From: an uncultured Paracoccaceae bacterium | GTDB lineage: Bacteria; Pseudomonadota; Alphaproteobacteria; Rhodobacterales; Rhodobacteraceae | Length of the DNA: 64,000 nt | Reading direction: 5' to 3' | Assembly (NCBI GenBank): GCA_947503765.1 | Contig: CANNFA010000004.1 | Location: forward strand, 186,001-250,000 | Part shown: piece after piece, positions 8,921 to 19,314 of the stretch | Numbering within the stretch: position 1 is the stretch's first letter | How the letters are laid out: each line of letters opens with the position of its first letter | Notes under the pieces: model-generated | The model's input: the letters and a program-made list of their open reading frames with translations, nothing else | The model's database searches: none | Told to the model about the DNA's origin: nothing | Program-made: the position numbers and the translations under genes

Positions 8921-9753
8921 CCCAAAACGGCGGCGCGCAGGTCGTCATCCACCTCGGGGCGGACGCCGAAGAACCGCTCGAAGGCCGGGGCGGCCTGATG
9001 CAGCAACATCCCCAGCCCGTCCACCGTTGCACAGCCTAGCTGCGCCGCGCGTTCCAGAAAGGTTGTCTGGAGCGGATTGTAGACCAGGTCATTGACCACC
9101 GCGTTCGACGACAGCGCGTCCAGCGGGACACGAAATTCCGGCTTACCCACCATGCCCAGCGATGTCGTGTTCACCACGGTTGCCGCGTCTTCCAGAATAT
9201 TGCCGGCCTGAACCCATTCATAGACGGTCACCTTGTTGCCAAAATCGCTGCGCATCGCGTCGGCACGGGTGCGGGTACGGTTGGCGATGCGGATCTCGGG
9301 TGCCCCAGCCTCGATCAGCGAGGCGACCACGGCACGCGCCGCGCCGCCCGCACCGATCACGGCGGCGGGGCCGGAGGTCGGTCGCCAATGCGGCGCGTAC
9401 TGGCGCAGGTTCTCCATGAAGCCGAAGCCGTCCGTGTTGTCGGCGTGTATCTTGCCGTCCTGCCGGAAGATCAGCGTATTCGCCGCCCCGATCAGCGCGG
9501 CGCGGTCGGTTACCAGATCGGCAACCGACAGCATCAGCTCCTTGTGGGGGATAGTGACATTGACCCCGACGAAGCCAAGACGCGGCAGCAGTCGCACCGC
9601 GTCAGCCAGGTCGGCATGGGCGATGTCCATCGGAATGTAATGCCCCGGCAGGCCGTAACGGCGCAGCCAGTGTTCATGCAGGATCGGCGACTTGCTGTGC
9701 GCGACGGGCGAGCCGATAACGCCGGCCAGCGGTATGCGAGACAATTGTGTCAT
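8917..9753 (-). CDS. aroE: shikimate dehydrogenase (NADP+)
   Basis: AroE reduces 3-dehydroshikimate to shikimate in aromatic amino acid synthesis. The 278-residue protein shows the shikimate-binding [16 protein letters not shown], the catalytic lysine in [15 protein letters not shown], and the nucleotide-binding GAGGAARAV loop. NADP preference is suggested by NRTRTRA after the second strand. The C-terminal [19 protein letters not shown] is characteristic. It overlaps maf upstream and coaE downstream by four bases each. Confidence 0.96.
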   Translation of the reverse strand: MTQLSRIPLAGVIGSPVAHSKSPILHEHWLRRYGLPGHYIPMDIAHADLADAVRLLPRLGFVGVNVTIPHKELMLSVADLVTDRAALIGAANTLIFRQDGKIHADNTDGFGFMENLRQYAPHWRPTSGPAAVIGAGGAARAVVASLIEAGAPEIRIANRTRTRADAMRSDFGNKVTVYEWVQAGNILEDAATVVNTTSLGMVGKPEFRVPLDALSSNAVVNDLVYNPLQTTFLERAAQLGCATVDGLGMLLHQAAPAFERFFGVRPEVDDDLRAAVLG

Positions 9754-10349
9754 CCCGAAAGAACCTCCGTTTCGCTCAGATAGCCCAGGATCTCGAGCAG
9801 GGGCAGCCCCAGGACGGTGAAATAATCGCCATCGATGCGCCGGAACAGCCGCGCGCCCTCTTCTTCAAGCTTATATCCGCCGACGGAGTGGCGAATGCTG
9901 TGCCAGTTGCGCATCACATAATCATCTAGCCAGGCATCGCTGGCCTTGCGCATCTGCAACGTCACGCTGCCGACATGACGCCATCGGGGCGAGCCGCCGG
10001 AATAGATCACGGCGGCGGAAATCAGGCGATGCTCGCGGCCGTTCAGCAAGGCAAGCTGCGCGCGTGCCTCTTCCGCGTCTGTCGGTTTGCCAAGGATCGT
10101 ACCGGCCGCATCAAGAACCTGATCGCAACCAAGCACGAGCGCGTCCGGATACCGCGAAGAACCGCGCCTTGCCTTGGCATCCGCCAGCGCATCGGCAATA
10201 TCGCGGGGCGCGGCATTGTCGGCCAGCATGGCGGCGCGGATCGATTGTTCGTCGACGCGGACGGGATCGACGCGGATCGGAACACCCACGTTTTCCAGCA
10301 GGCGGCGCCGAATTTCCGACCCGGAGGCCAGGATGATCGGAGAGGACAT
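9750..10349 (-). CDS. maf: Maf-family nucleoside triphosphate pyrophosphatase
   Basis: Maf proteins hydrolyse non-canonical or modified nucleoside triphosphates to monophosphates. The 199-residue protein opens PIILASGSEIRRRLLENVGV, the conserved substrate loop, and contains LGCDQVLD and GKPTDAEEARAQLALLNGREH. It is the first gene of the minus-strand operon and directly borders the predicted replication origin. In other alphaproteobacteria the ori-proximal gene on this side is often a DUF299 kinase/pyrophosphorylase gene followed by maf; that gene is absent here. Confidence 0.93.
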   Translation of the reverse strand: MSSPIILASGSEIRRRLLENVGVPIRVDPVRVDEQSIRAAMLADNAAPRDIADALADAKARRGSSRYPDALVLGCDQVLDAAGTILGKPTDAEEARAQLALLNGREHRLISAAVIYSGGSPRWRHVGSVTLQMRKASDAWLDDYVMRNWHSIRHSVGGYKLEEEGARLFRRIDGDYFTVLGLPLLEILGYLSETEVLSG

Positions 10350-10411
10350 GAGGACAACCCTATGGACAAGTCATGTGTGATCCGGGGGATGCGATCCGGG
10401 TAACAGGCCAT

Positions 10412-10424
10412 TGACAGACTGTCA
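10412..10424. repeat. perfect 6-1-6 dyad in the origin region
   Basis: TGACAGACTGTCA is a perfect inverted repeat with six-base arms and one central base. It lies 63 bp upstream of maf and 39 bp left of the first DnaA-like box. It could be an operator for maf or a protein site within the origin; nothing else identifies it. Confidence 0.4.
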
Positions 10425-10462
10425 CGCGAAACGCCCCGATTCCCCCATAGGGCATCCGGGTA

Positions 10463-10479
10463 TTATCCAGAGTGGATAA
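10463..10479. promoter_or_regulatory. paired DnaA-box-like sites (inverted)
   Basis: TTATCCA at 10463-10469 and TGGATAA at 10473-10479 form a perfect inverted repeat with a GAG spacer. Read as nine-base boxes, TTATCCAGA on the plus strand and TTATCCACT on the minus strand each differ from TTATCCACA by one base. Confidence 0.6.
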
Positions 10480-10494
10480 CAAAAACGGGAGGGA

Positions 10495-10503
10495 TGTGGA
10501 TAT
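10495..10503 (-). promoter_or_regulatory. DnaA-box-like site
   Basis: TGTGGATAT, read on the minus strand as ATATCCACA, differs from the consensus TTATCCACA only at the first base. Confidence 0.55.
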
Positions 10504-10530
10504 TGCGCCGGGAAGGATTTGATACAGATT

Positions 10531-10539
10531 TCATCCACA
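10531..10539 (+). promoter_or_regulatory. DnaA-box-like site
   Basis: TCATCCACA differs from TTATCCACA only at the second base. It lies about 30 bases before the AT-rich tract that begins near 10566. Confidence 0.55.
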
Positions 10540-10604
10540 GATTGTCGTTGCGTCAATGTATGGGTAAGTATTTGATTTTAAAATATATCTTCGTGGTATC
10601 CCGA

Positions 10605-10624
10605 ATATCTAGAATACCAGATAT
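10605..10624. repeat. inverted repeat in the AT-rich part of the origin
   Basis: ATATCT at 10605-10610 and AGATAT at 10619-10624 are perfect six-base arms around an 8-base spacer. They sit at the right end of the AT-rich tract, where helix unwinding would be easiest. Confidence 0.4.
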
Positions 10625-10765
10625 GCGAATTGTCCAATCGGGATAATCCGGTGCATGACCAACTTATCCGAGTTGTCCCCATGCCCTACAAACACCAACA
10701 ACTTTTCTTTTATCTCTTTTTATATAAGGGGGACCGGTGAACGATTTCCTAACCGGAGCGGTGCC

Positions 10766-11221
10766 ATGATCGCGGATGTGCTGATCGCGATGTATCCCTG
10801 GACGAAAAGCCTGCATGTGATCTCTGTCATCGCGTGGATGGCGGGGCTGTTCTATCTGCCGAGGCTTTTCGTCTATCACATCGAACAGGTGGCAACCGGG
10901 TCGCAGACCGATACGATGTTCCAGGTCATGGAGCGCCGCTTGTTGAAGGCGATCATGAACCCGTCGCTGGTGGCGACCTGGCTGTTCGGATTGATGCTGG
11001 TCTTCACGCCCGGCATCATCGACTGGCGCGAGGTCTGGCCCTGGACGAAGGCGCTGTCGGTCATTGCCATGACCTGGTTTCACATGTGGCTGGGATCGCG
11101 GCGCAAGGATTTCCTGGCGGGTGCCAACACCCGGACCGGCCGGACGTACCGGATGATGAACGAGGTGCCGACGCTGCTGTTGATCGTCATCGTCGTGTCG
11201 GTCATCGCGCGCCCGTTCTGA
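10766..11221 (+). CDS. hemJ: protoporphyrinogen IX oxidase HemJ
   Basis: HemJ oxidises protoporphyrinogen IX to protoporphyrin IX in haem synthesis, at the inner membrane. The 151-residue protein has four hydrophobic segments. It carries the family signatures KSLHVISVIAWMAGLFYLPRLFVYH, which includes the conserved histidine of the first helix, and TKALSVIAMTWFHMWLG with the later histidine. The ATG at 10766 has GGAG eight bases upstream; the longer in-frame reading adds an unconserved leader from the origin region. It is the first gene on the right side of the predicted oriC and lies before rho. Confidence 0.93.
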   Translation: MIADVLIAMYPWTKSLHVISVIAWMAGLFYLPRLFVYHIEQVATGSQTDTMFQVMERRLLKAIMNPSLVATWLFGLMLVFTPGIIDWREVWPWTKALSVIAMTWFHMWLGSRRKDFLAGANTRTGRTYRMMNEVPTLLLIVIVVSVIARPF

Positions 11222-11228
11222 CGGGTGA

Positions 11229-11257
11229 TTGACTCGCGTTGCGCGGCGGCGTATCTG
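11229..11257 (+). promoter_or_regulatory. candidate sigma-70 promoter of rho
   Basis: TTGACT at 11229-11234 and TATCTG at 11252-11257 are separated by 17 bases. The predicted leader of about 80 bases contains two small hairpins, CGAAG-ACC-CTTCG at 11301-11313 and GCCCG-ATTAG-CGGGC at 11313-11327. Rho autoregulates through its leader in other bacteria; whether these hairpins take part is not known. Confidence 0.4.
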
Positions 11258-11347
11258 AGCGCGAGCGCAGCCGTCCGGCTGCTTGCGTTTCCCATTTGAA
11301 CGAAGACCCTTCGCCCGATTAGCGGGCCGGTCGATGGAATGTGTCCC

Positions 11348-12619
11348 ATGAGCGTTGAACGCCTGAACCTGTCCGACCTGAAAGCCAAGAGCCCCAAAGA
11401 CCTGCTGTCGATGGCCGAAGAGCTTGAGATCGAGAACGCCTCGACCATGCGCAAGGGCGACATGATGTTCCAGATCCTGCGCGAGCAGGCCGAGGAAGGC
11501 TGGGAAATCGGCGGGGACGGCGTTCTGGAGGTGGTGCAGGACGGGTTCGGTTTCCTGCGCTCGCCGGAAGCGAACTACCTTCCCGGACCTGACGACATCT
11601 ACGTATCGCCCGACATGATCCGGCAATATGCCCTGCGCACCGGTGATACCGTGTCCGGCGTGATCCGCGGCCCGTCGGAGAACGAGCGGTATTTTGCCCT
11701 GACCACCGTCGAAACGATCAACTTCGAAGAGCCGTCGCGCGCCCGACACAAGGTCGCGTTCGAAAACCTGACGCCGCTTTATCCCGATGAACGCCTGACG
11801 ATGGAGATCGAGGATCCCACGATCAAGGACAAGTCGGCGCGGATCATCGACCTGGTCGCGCCCATCGGCAAGGGCCAGCGATCCCTGATCGTGGCGCCGC
11901 CCCGGACCGGCAAGACCGTGCTGCTTCAGAATATCGCCCGGTCCATCGAGGTGAACCATCCCGAATGCTATCTCATCGTGCTGCTGATCGATGAGCGGCC
12001 CGAAGAGGTGACGGACATGCAGCGGTCCGTGAAGGGGGAGGTGATTTCCTCCACCTTCGACGAGCCCGCCACCCGACATGTCGCGGTGGCGGAAATGGTT
12101 ATCGAAAAGGCGAAGCGGCTTGTCGAGCACAAGCGTGACGTCGTGATCCTGCTCGATTCGATCACCCGCCTCGGACGCGCCTTCAACACCGTGGTGCCGT
12201 CCTCGGGCAAGGTGCTGACCGGCGGCGTCGATGCCAACGCCCTGCAACGGCCCAAGCGGTTCTTTGGCGCAGCGCGGAATATCGAGGAAGGCGGATCTCT
12301 TACCATCATTTCGACCGCGCTGATCGACACGGGCAGCCGGATGGACGAAGTGATCTTCGAGGAATTCAAGGGGACCGGTAACAGCGAGATCGTTCTTGAC
12401 CGGAAAGTCGCCGACAAGCGCGTCTATCCGTCGATGGACATCCTCAAATCCGGCACCCGGAAAGAGGAATTGCTTGTCGATTCCAAAGACTTGCAGAAGA
12501 CCTACGTTCTGCGGCGTATCCTGAATCCGATGGGAACGACCGATGCGATAGAATTCCTGCTGTCCAAGCTGAAGCAGACCAAGAGCAATTCTGAATTCTT
12601 CGATTCCATGAACACCTGA
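11348..12619 (+). CDS. rho: transcription termination factor Rho
   Basis: Rho is the hexameric RNA-dependent ATPase that ends transcription. The 423-residue length is standard. The N-terminal Rho domain ([25 protein letters not shown]) is followed by the cold-shock-like RNA-binding domain with [23 protein letters not shown]. The ATPase has Walker [10 protein letters not shown], Walker [12 protein letters not shown] and the Q/R loops [20 protein letters not shown]. The start at 11348 skips three unconserved codons of a longer reading from 11339. It precedes mnmE with a 29-base gap. Confidence 0.98.
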   Translation: MSVERLNLSDLKAKSPKDLLSMAEELEIENASTMRKGDMMFQILREQAEEGWEIGGDGVLEVVQDGFGFLRSPEANYLPGPDDIYVSPDMIRQYALRTGDTVSGVIRGPSENERYFALTTVETINFEEPSRARHKVAFENLTPLYPDERLTMEIEDPTIKDKSARIIDLVAPIGKGQRSLIVAPPRTGKTVLLQNIARSIEVNHPECYLIVLLIDERPEEVTDMQRSVKGEVISSTFDEPATRHVAVAEMVIEKAKRLVEHKRDVVILLDSITRLGRAFNTVVPSSGKVLTGGVDANALQRPKRFFGAARNIEEGGSLTIISTALIDTGSRMDEVIFEEFKGTGNSEIVLDRKVADKRVYPSMDILKSGTRKEELLVDSKDLQKTYVLRRILNPMGTTDAIEFLLSKLKQTKSNSEFFDSMNT

Positions 12620-12648
12620 TCTGGCCGATTGGCCTTATGTGATAGGCG

Positions 12649-13917
12649 ATGGACACGATTTTTGCCCTTGCCAGTGCGCGCGGGAAGGCTGGCGTTGCCG
12701 TCGTGCGGATCTCCGGGCCTCGCTCGCATGACGCCGTGCAGGAACTGGCCGGCGATGTGCCTGGCATTCGCCGCGCATCCGTGCGGCGGATCAGGGATTC
12801 CGCGGGTAAGGTCCTGGACGAAGCCCTGATTCTCGTTTTCGCCGAAGGACACAGTTTTACCGGTGAGGCGTCGGCAGAACTGCATCTGCATGGCAGCCAG
12901 GCGATTGTATCGGCCGTGCTGGCGCGATTGGGCAGCATCGACGGCTTGAGGCTTGCTGAGGCCGGAGAGTTCACGCGCCGTGCCCTGGAAAACGATCGCC
13001 TCGACCTCGCGCGTGTCGAAGGCCTGGCGGATCTTATCGAAGCCGAGACAGAAGCGCAGCGGATCCAGGCAATGCGTGTCTTCTCGGGCGCTTTGGGCGA
13101 AAAGGTGGCGCTCTGGCGGCAGAACCTTGTTCGGGCTGCGGCATTGATCGAGGCGACGATCGATTTCGCCGATGAGGACATTCCCGAGGATGTCATGCCC
13201 GAAGTGGATCAGTTGCTGTCAGCGGTTGAGGAAGACCTGGCCAGGCAGATCGCCGGCGCGACGTCAGCGGAACGTATTCGCGACGGGTTCGAGGTGGCGA
13301 TTGTCGGGCCCACCAATGTCGGGAAATCGACGCTTCTGAATCGCCTTGCAGGACGAGACGCGGCGATAACCTCGGAAGTGGCGGGAACCACGCGTGATGT
13401 TATCGAGGTGCGCATGGACTTGCGTGGATTGCCTGTGACGTTTCTTGACACGGCCGGGCTGCGTGAAACGACTGATACGGTAGAAAGTATCGGAATTTCC
13501 CGCGCGCGTACCCGCGCAGAAGATGCGGATCTAAGGGTTTTCCTGCTGTCCGAGCGCTCCGAAGCACCCGGCCTTGATCTGCGCCCGGACGATATTGTTC
13601 TTTTGGGCAAGGCAGACCTTGGCGGGGGCGATGTCTCCGGGTTGACGGGTGCCGGTGTCGATGATCTTGTCGACCGTATCTTTACCACTCTGGAAAAGCG
13701 ATCTTCCGGGTCGGGTCTGGCAATCCGGGAACGGCACCGGGTTGCAATGGAGGACGCCGTTTCCCATTTGCGGGCTAGCCGGCATGAGTTGATGGCGGCG
13801 GATTTGGTTGCGGAAGAATTGCGTCGTGCGATAATCTCCCTGGATGTTCTCGTCGGTCGCGTTGACGTCGAACACCTGCTTGATGAGATTTTCGCCAGTT
13901 TCTGCCTCGGAAAGTGA
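12649..13917 (+). CDS. mnmE: tRNA uridine-5-carboxymethylaminomethyl modification GTPase MnmE
   Basis: MnmE acts with MnmG to install the (carboxymethyl)aminomethyl group on wobble uridine 34 of several tRNAs. The 422-residue protein has the N-terminal folate-binding domain, a helical domain, and the inserted G domain with P-loop GPTNVGKST at 220-228 and [11 protein letters not shown] at 267-277. The invariant C-terminal FCLGK with its cysteine is present. The guanine-specificity motif, normally NKxD, reads GKAD at 320-323. The stop codon lies six bases before a parS site. Confidence 0.96.
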   Translation: MDTIFALASARGKAGVAVVRISGPRSHDAVQELAGDVPGIRRASVRRIRDSAGKVLDEALILVFAEGHSFTGEASAELHLHGSQAIVSAVLARLGSIDGLRLAEAGEFTRRALENDRLDLARVEGLADLIEAETEAQRIQAMRVFSGALGEKVALWRQNLVRAAALIEATIDFADEDIPEDVMPEVDQLLSAVEEDLARQIAGATSAERIRDGFEVAIVGPTNVGKSTLLNRLAGRDAAITSEVAGTTRDVIEVRMDLRGLPVTFLDTAGLRETTDTVESIGISRARTRAEDADLRVFLLSERSEAPGLDLRPDDIVLLGKADLGGGDVSGLTGAGVDDLVDRIFTTLEKRSSGSGLAIRERHRVAMEDAVSHLRASRHELMAADLVAEELRRAIISLDVLVGRVDVEHLLDEIFASFCLGK

Positions 13918-13922
13918 AGGAG

Positions 13923-13938
13923 TGTTTCACGTGAAACA
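13923..13938. promoter_or_regulatory. parS: parS centromere site 1
   Basis: TGTTTCACGTGAAACA is a perfect 16-bp palindrome identical to the consensus parS bound by chromosomal ParB. It lies 3.2 kb from the predicted oriC, and parA and parB are 2.5 and 3.3 kb downstream. The mnmG start codon (GTG at 13931) lies inside it and the AAGGAG ribosome-binding site (13917-13922) directly abuts its left end. Confidence 0.93.
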
Positions 13939-15799
13939 TTCGGATTTTGATGTTTCTGTTGTCGGCGGCGGCCATGCAGGTGTGGAAGCCGCATTGGTCG
14001 CTGCGCGGATGGGCGCGAATACCGTTCTGGTGACGATGAACAGGTCGGGCATCGGCGCAATGTCGTGCAATCCGGCAATCGGCGGGCTCGGGAAGGGCCA
14101 TCTGGTGCGCGAGATTGATGCACTTGACGGCGTGATGGGTCGGGCAGCGGACAAGGCCGGCATTCAATTCAGGTTGTTGAACCGGCGAAAAGGGCCGGCG
14201 GTTCAGGGGCCTCGCGCTCAGGCAGACAGAGATCTATACCAACAGGCGATTATTGCGGAAGTTGAGAATTGTCCGAACCTGACGGTTGTGTTCGGCGAAG
14301 TGGCCGATTTCACGATCCAGGGCGGCCGGGTCCGCGGCGTGGTTCTGGGTAACCAAAGCACTATCCGTGCGTCCTCAGTAGTGCTCACAACCGGAACCTT
14401 CCTTAGAGGCGTCATTCACATCGGCGATCAATCCTATCCGGGTGGCCGGATGGGGGATAAAGCGTCGGTTCGCCTCGCCCAGAGGGTGGAATCCTTCGGT
14501 CTCCCTCTGGGGCGCTTGAAGACGGGCACGCCGCCGAGGCTGGACGGCGATACCATTGATTGGGAGGTATTGGGTACTCAGCCGGGTGATGACGAGCCGG
14601 TGCTGTTTTCTTTCCTTCATACCAGCGTTTTCGCACGCCAGGTGTCGTGCGGCATCACTCACACCAACCCCCGGACCCACGAGATCATTCGATCCAATCT
14701 GGGCCGGTCCGCGATGTACGGGGGAATGATCGACGGTGTCGGTCCGCGTTATTGCCCATCGATCGAAGACAAGATTGTTCGGTTCTCCGACAAGGAATCT
14801 CATCAGATTTTCCTTGAACCGGAGGGCCTTGAGACCACGACCGTCTACCCCAACGGTATTTCGACCTCGCTTCCTGCCGATGTGCAGGAGGCCTATGTGA
14901 AATCGATCCGAGGGCTGGAGAATGCGAGGATCGTCAAGCCGGGCTATGCGATCGAATATGATTACGTCGATCCGCGCGCCTTGAGCTCGGGGCTGATGGT
15001 ACACGATGTTTCTGGCCTTTTCCTTGCAGGACAGATCAATGGGACGACCGGCTACGAGGAAGCAGCCGCGCAGGGCATCGTTGCGGGTATGAACGCGGTG
15101 CGATATTCGCGCGACGAGGAAAGCGTGATCTTTGGACGGGATACGTCCTATATTGGCGTGATGATCGACGATTTGGTGACGCGCGGTGTGCTGGAACCCT
15201 ACCGGATGTTCACCTCCAGGGCAGAGTTTCGGCTTTCGCTTCGGGCCGACAACGCGGATCAACGGCTTACGCCAATTGGGATCGAGGTCGGCTGTGTTTC
15301 GTCCGAACGAAAGGCCGTCTTCGAAAATAAACTTGACCGGTTATCAGCTGGCCGGGAGGTGTTGGAGAGTTTTGTCTTGACCCCGTCGGAGGCGGCGCAA
15401 CGTGGGTTGCGCGTAGGCCAGGATGGGCGAAAGCGTACCGGAATGGAATTATTGGCGTTTCCCGATATCAAGATGAAGGATCTTGAGGGTTTGAGCACGA
15501 CGATTTCAGATCTTGATACCGAAACTCGAAAGCAGCTTTCGCGTGAGGCGCTTTACGCCAATTATATCGAACGCCAAATGCAGGACGTATCTGTTTTGAA
15601 AAAGGATGAAGCGCTCCGCATTCCAGTCGGGTTCCAATATTTAGGGATTTCGGGCTTGTCTAACGAGCTGGCTCAGAAGCTTACCCAAATCAGGCCGGAG
15701 ACTTTGGCGCAGGCAGGACGAATTGATGGGATGACGCCGGCAGCGCTGTCGCTGATCCTTGCGAAACTGCGGCGCCTGAACCTTTCCAGGTCGGCATGA
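13931..15799 (+). CDS. mnmG: tRNA uridine-5-carboxymethylaminomethyl modification enzyme MnmG (GidA)
   Basis: MnmG is the FAD- and NADH-dependent partner of MnmE in wobble uridine modification. The 622-residue protein has the FAD-binding [12 protein letters not shown] from residue 10, then [23 protein letters not shown] and the [21 protein letters not shown] block, all diagnostic. The start is GTG at 13931 because AAGGAG lies eight bases upstream and the next residues, [13 protein letters not shown], match family N-termini. An in-frame GTG at 13922 is too close to that ribosome-binding site. The start lies within a parS palindrome, and the stop overlaps rsmG by ATGA. Confidence 0.97.
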   Translation: MKHSDFDVSVVGGGHAGVEAALVAARMGANTVLVTMNRSGIGAMSCNPAIGGLGKGHLVREIDALDGVMGRAADKAGIQFRLLNRRKGPAVQGPRAQADRDLYQQAIIAEVENCPNLTVVFGEVADFTIQGGRVRGVVLGNQSTIRASSVVLTTGTFLRGVIHIGDQSYPGGRMGDKASVRLAQRVESFGLPLGRLKTGTPPRLDGDTIDWEVLGTQPGDDEPVLFSFLHTSVFARQVSCGITHTNPRTHEIIRSNLGRSAMYGGMIDGVGPRYCPSIEDKIVRFSDKESHQIFLEPEGLETTTVYPNGISTSLPADVQEAYVKSIRGLENARIVKPGYAIEYDYVDPRALSSGLMVHDVSGLFLAGQINGTTGYEEAAAQGIVAGMNAVRYSRDEESVIFGRDTSYIGVMIDDLVTRGVLEPYRMFTSRAEFRLSLRADNADQRLTPIGIEVGCVSSERKAVFENKLDRLSAGREVLESFVLTPSEAAQRGLRVGQDGRKRTGMELLAFPDIKMKDLEGLSTTISDLDTETRKQLSREALYANYIERQMQDVSVLKKDEALRIPVGFQYLGISGLSNELAQKLTQIRPETLAQAGRIDGMTPAALSLILAKLRRLNLSRSA

Positions 15800-16414
15800 C
15801 GAATGGGCGCGAAGAGTTCGCGGCGTACACGAATGTTTCACGTGAAACATTGCAGCGTTTTGATCTGTACGCCGACCTGATCAAAAAATGGAATCGCGTG
15901 ATCAACCTCGTGGCGCCGTCCACGCTCGATGATCTCTGGACGCGTCATTTCCTCGATTCCGCTGCGTTGTTCAAGACGGTCGACGTGCCAGACGGAAAAT
16001 GGGTCGACCTGGGATCAGGCGGCGGGTTTCCCGGCGCGGTCGTGGCGATCCTCGCATCGGAAAAGTCGACCTCTCTGGCCGTGACGTGCATTGAATCCGA
16101 CGTTCGAAAAGCCGCATTCCTCCGGACGCTGTCCATAGAAACCGGTGTGAGCTTCAATGTCCTGTCGCGCCGCGTAGAGGACACGCCGGCACAGAACGTC
16201 GACATCGTGTCCGCCAGGGCACTTGCACCGCTGCCCAAGCTTCTGGACTATGCGATCCCTCACCTCAAGCCCGGCGGGAAAGCGGTTTTCCTGAAAGGCG
16301 AGCATTGGCAGGCCGAAGTCGAAGAAGCACTTGCAAGCCACCGGTTCTCGGTCAAGAACATACCAAGCCCAACCAACCCGAAATCCGCGATTCTTGTCCT
16401 CGGAGATATCTCGC

Positions 16415-16422
<8 letters not shown>
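15796..16422 (+). CDS. rsmG: 16S rRNA (guanine-527-N7)-methyltransferase RsmG (GidB)
   Basis: RsmG methylates N7 of G527 in 16S rRNA. The 208-residue protein has [16 protein letters not shown] as the SAM-binding motif near residues 74-89 and [16 protein letters not shown] further on. Residues NVSRETL near 13-19 are encoded by the second parS palindrome. The start ATG overlaps the mnmG stop codon; the last eight bases overlap parA. Confidence 0.96.
15834..15849. promoter_or_regulatory. parS: parS centromere site 2
   Basis: A second perfect TGTTTCACGTGAAACA lies inside rsmG. The palindrome extends to 20 bp (15832-15851) with flanking AA/TT. It is 1.9 kb from site 1 and about 5 kb from the predicted origin. 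It encodes part of the conserved VSRET segment of RsmG, so the protein and centromere constraints coincide. Confidence 0.93.
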
Positions 16423-17224
<802 letters not shown>

Positions 17225-17233
17225 GGGGCAGGA

Positions 17234-18127
17234 ATGGCCGAGAAGAAACCGGAACGGCGTGGCCTGGGGCGTGGGCTGTCCGCATTGATGGCCGATGTGC
17301 CGACGGCACCCGCCGGAGATGACGCGCAGGTGCGTGCCTCTGCCGCGGATCGGCACATTCCGGTCGATCGGATCCGGCCGAACCCGAACCAGCCGCGCCG
17401 CCAGTTCACCGAGACGCAACTGGCCGAACTGGCCGCGTCCATCGAGGAAAAGGGGATCATTCAGCCCCTGATCCTGCGCGCCGTCGAGGATGACATGTTT
17501 GAGATCGTCGCCGGCGAGCGGCGGTGGCGCGCGGCGCAGATGGCCAGGCTGCACGAGGTGCCGGCGCTGGTGCGCGACTACAACGACACCGAAGTCCTCG
17601 AAATCGCGATCATCGAGAATATTCAGCGCGCCGATCTGAACCCGGTCGAAGAGGCGGCGGGCTATCGTCAGCTCATGGACAGGTTCGGCCATACGCAGGA
17701 AAAGATTGCGGATGCATTGGGCAAAAGCCGCAGCCATATAGCGAACTCGCTCCGGCTTCTTTCGCTGCCGGACGATGTGCAGACGATGCTGTCCGAGGGC
17801 CAATTGAGCGCCGGACACGCCCGCGCGCTGATCACGACCGATAATCCATCCGACCTGGCGCGTATCGTCGTGTCGAAAGGGCTATCGGTGCGGGAGACGG
17901 AGCGGCTGGCGAAAAAGCCGGCGAAGACCGATACGGAGCCGAAACAGACCGCACCGAAGGACGAGAAAGACGCCGACACCAAGGCATTGGAACAGGATCT
18001 GTCCGCGGCCATCGGGCTGAAAACCAGGATCGAACACAAGCCAGGCGGTGAAGCGGGCAAGGTGACCATCGACTATCGAACACTCGATGAACTGGACGAG
18101 CTGTGCCGACTTTTGTCGCGGGGCTAA
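17234..18127 (+). CDS. parB: chromosome partitioning protein ParB
   Basis: ParB is the CTP-dependent clamp that loads at parS and spreads. The 297-residue protein starts with the ParA-stimulating GLGRGLSALM. It has IRPNPNQPRRQF, the CTPase motifs VAGERRWRAAQMA at 92-104 and IIENIQRADLNPVEEA, and the helix-turn-helix KIADALGKSRSHIANSLRLLSLP. The C-terminal dimerisation domain ends [20 protein letters not shown] precedes the ATG. The last four bases overlap the convergent hemW. Confidence 0.97.
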   Translation: MAEKKPERRGLGRGLSALMADVPTAPAGDDAQVRASAADRHIPVDRIRPNPNQPRRQFTETQLAELAASIEEKGIIQPLILRAVEDDMFEIVAGERRWRAAQMARLHEVPALVRDYNDTEVLEIAIIENIQRADLNPVEEAAGYRQLMDRFGHTQEKIADALGKSRSHIANSLRLLSLPDDVQTMLSEGQLSAGHARALITTDNPSDLARIVVSKGLSVRETERLAKKPAKTDTEPKQTAPKDEKDADTKALEQDLSAAIGLKTRIEHKPGGEAGKVTIDYRTLDELDELCRLLSRG

Positions 18128-19314
18128 TCCGTCAAAAGATCCCGCAGCACGGCATTCAGCACGGGGCGTCCTTTCGCGGTTACGCGTAGTGTGTCGCAAT
18201 CAATCTCGGCAAGACCCAGATCGCATAGGTTGCGCAGCGATCTCGGGTTGATAAATTCGGGTTGAAGAAGATTTAATCGTTTAATATCAACGCCTTCCGT
18301 TAGGCGTAACCCCATCAGAAGATACTCCGTCGCCTGATCTACAAGCGGGATACCCATCCTTGACGCATCGCCGTTTCCCGTGGTCTCCACCTGATGCAGC
18401 CATTTGCCCGGTGCAAGCGCCGTTTCCGTTGCGATCCGATTTTTGCCGGTGCCGATCCGGCCATGTGCGCCTGGACCGATGCCCAGGTAATCGCCACCAC
18501 GCCAATAGATCAGGTTGTGCCGCGATTCGGCGCCGGGGCGGGCGTGGTTGGAAATCTCATAGGCCGGAAGACCGGCTGCGGCGCAAACTTCTTGCGTCAC
18601 CTCGTACATGTCCGCCGACAGATCGTCATCGGGCAGCCCGCGCAGCAATCCGCGCGCATGACGGGCACCGAAGGCGGTGCCATCCTCGATGCTCAGCTGG
18701 TAGAGAGACAGGTGGTCGACAGCCATCGCCAATGCCTCGGAAAGTTCCGTGCGCCAAGCGTCAAGGGTCTGGTCCTGCCGTGCATAGATCAAATCGAAAC
18801 TGATCCGGTCGAAACAGGCGCGGGCAACATCGAACGCTGCGCGCGCCTCTGCCACCGAATGAAGCCGCCCGAGCGCGCGCAGATCGGGATCGTTTAGCGC
18901 CTGAACGCCCATCGAGATACGGTTGACGCCGGCATCGCGATAACCACGGAAACGCCCGGCCTCGACCGAGCCGGGGTTGGCTTCGAGCGTGACTTCAAAA
19001 TCATTGCCGAGGGTCCAGTTGGCGCGGATGCGGTCCAGTACGGTGGCAACCAGGTCGGGCGACATCAGGCTGGGTGTGCCCCCGCCAAAGAACACCGTCC
19101 CGAGGATGCGATCACCCGTTTCGTCGGCGTACCGGTCGAGTTCCGACAGGTAGGCGGATTGCCACCGCGCCTGGTCGATCGTTTCGGCCACATGCGAGTT
19201 GAAATCGCAATAGGGACATTTGGACTGGCAGAACGGCCAGTGCAGGTAAATCCCGAAACCGCCCTGTTGCCAGTTCTCAGGCAAAGCAGCCAGCGACGAG
19301 TTTGCGGAAGGCAT
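18124..19314 (-). CDS. hemW: HemW, radical SAM haem chaperone
   Basis: HemW is related to coproporphyrinogen dehydrogenase HemN and is a haem-binding chaperone in characterised bacteria. The 396-residue protein has the radical SAM cluster [11 protein letters not shown] with cysteines 29, 33 and 36, then GGGTPSL. It keeps the HemW-type C-terminal domain, and the SAM-binding residues EANPGS are present. The ATG at 19314 lies 38 bases inside rdgB; a shorter TTG start near 19284 is possible. It is convergent with parB. Confidence 0.93.
   Translation of the reverse strand: MPSANSSLAALPENWQQGGFGIYLHWPFCQSKCPYCDFNSHVAETIDQARWQSAYLSELDRYADETGDRILGTVFFGGGTPSLMSPDLVATVLDRIRANWTLGNDFEVTLEANPGSVEAGRFRGYRDAGVNRISMGVQALNDPDLRALGRLHSVAEARAAFDVARACFDRISFDLIYARQDQTLDAWRTELSEALAMAVDHLSLYQLSIEDGTAFGARHARGLLRGLPDDDLSADMYEVTQEVCAAAGLPAYEISNHARPGAESRHNLIYWRGGDYLGIGPGAHGRIGTGKNRIATETALAPGKWLHQVETTGNGDASRMGIPLVDQATEYLLMGLRLTEGVDIKRLNLLQPEFINPRSLRNLCDLGLAEIDCDTLRVTAKGRPVLNAVLRDLLTD

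Larger units (their letters stand above)
10350..10765. other. predicted chromosomal replication origin (oriC)
   Basis: A 416-base gene-free stretch separates the leftward maf operon from the rightward hemJ-rho-mnmE-mnmG-rsmG-parAB genes. It holds several one-mismatch copies of the DnaA box TTATCCACA (10463-10479, 10495-10503, 10531-10539). A markedly AT-rich tract at about 10566-10624 is a candidate unwinding element, and a second AT-rich tract lies at 10690-10728. A near match to the IHF consensus spans 10512-10524 (GAAGGATTTGATA). The gene order matches the origin region known in alphaproteobacteria such as Caulobacter. The function itself is inferred, not shown. Confidence 0.75.

Noticed and set aside
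10655-10765. N-terminal extension of hemJ into the origin region
   Set aside because: The added residues are low-complexity and unlike HemJ, and the ATG at 10766 has its own ribosome-binding site.
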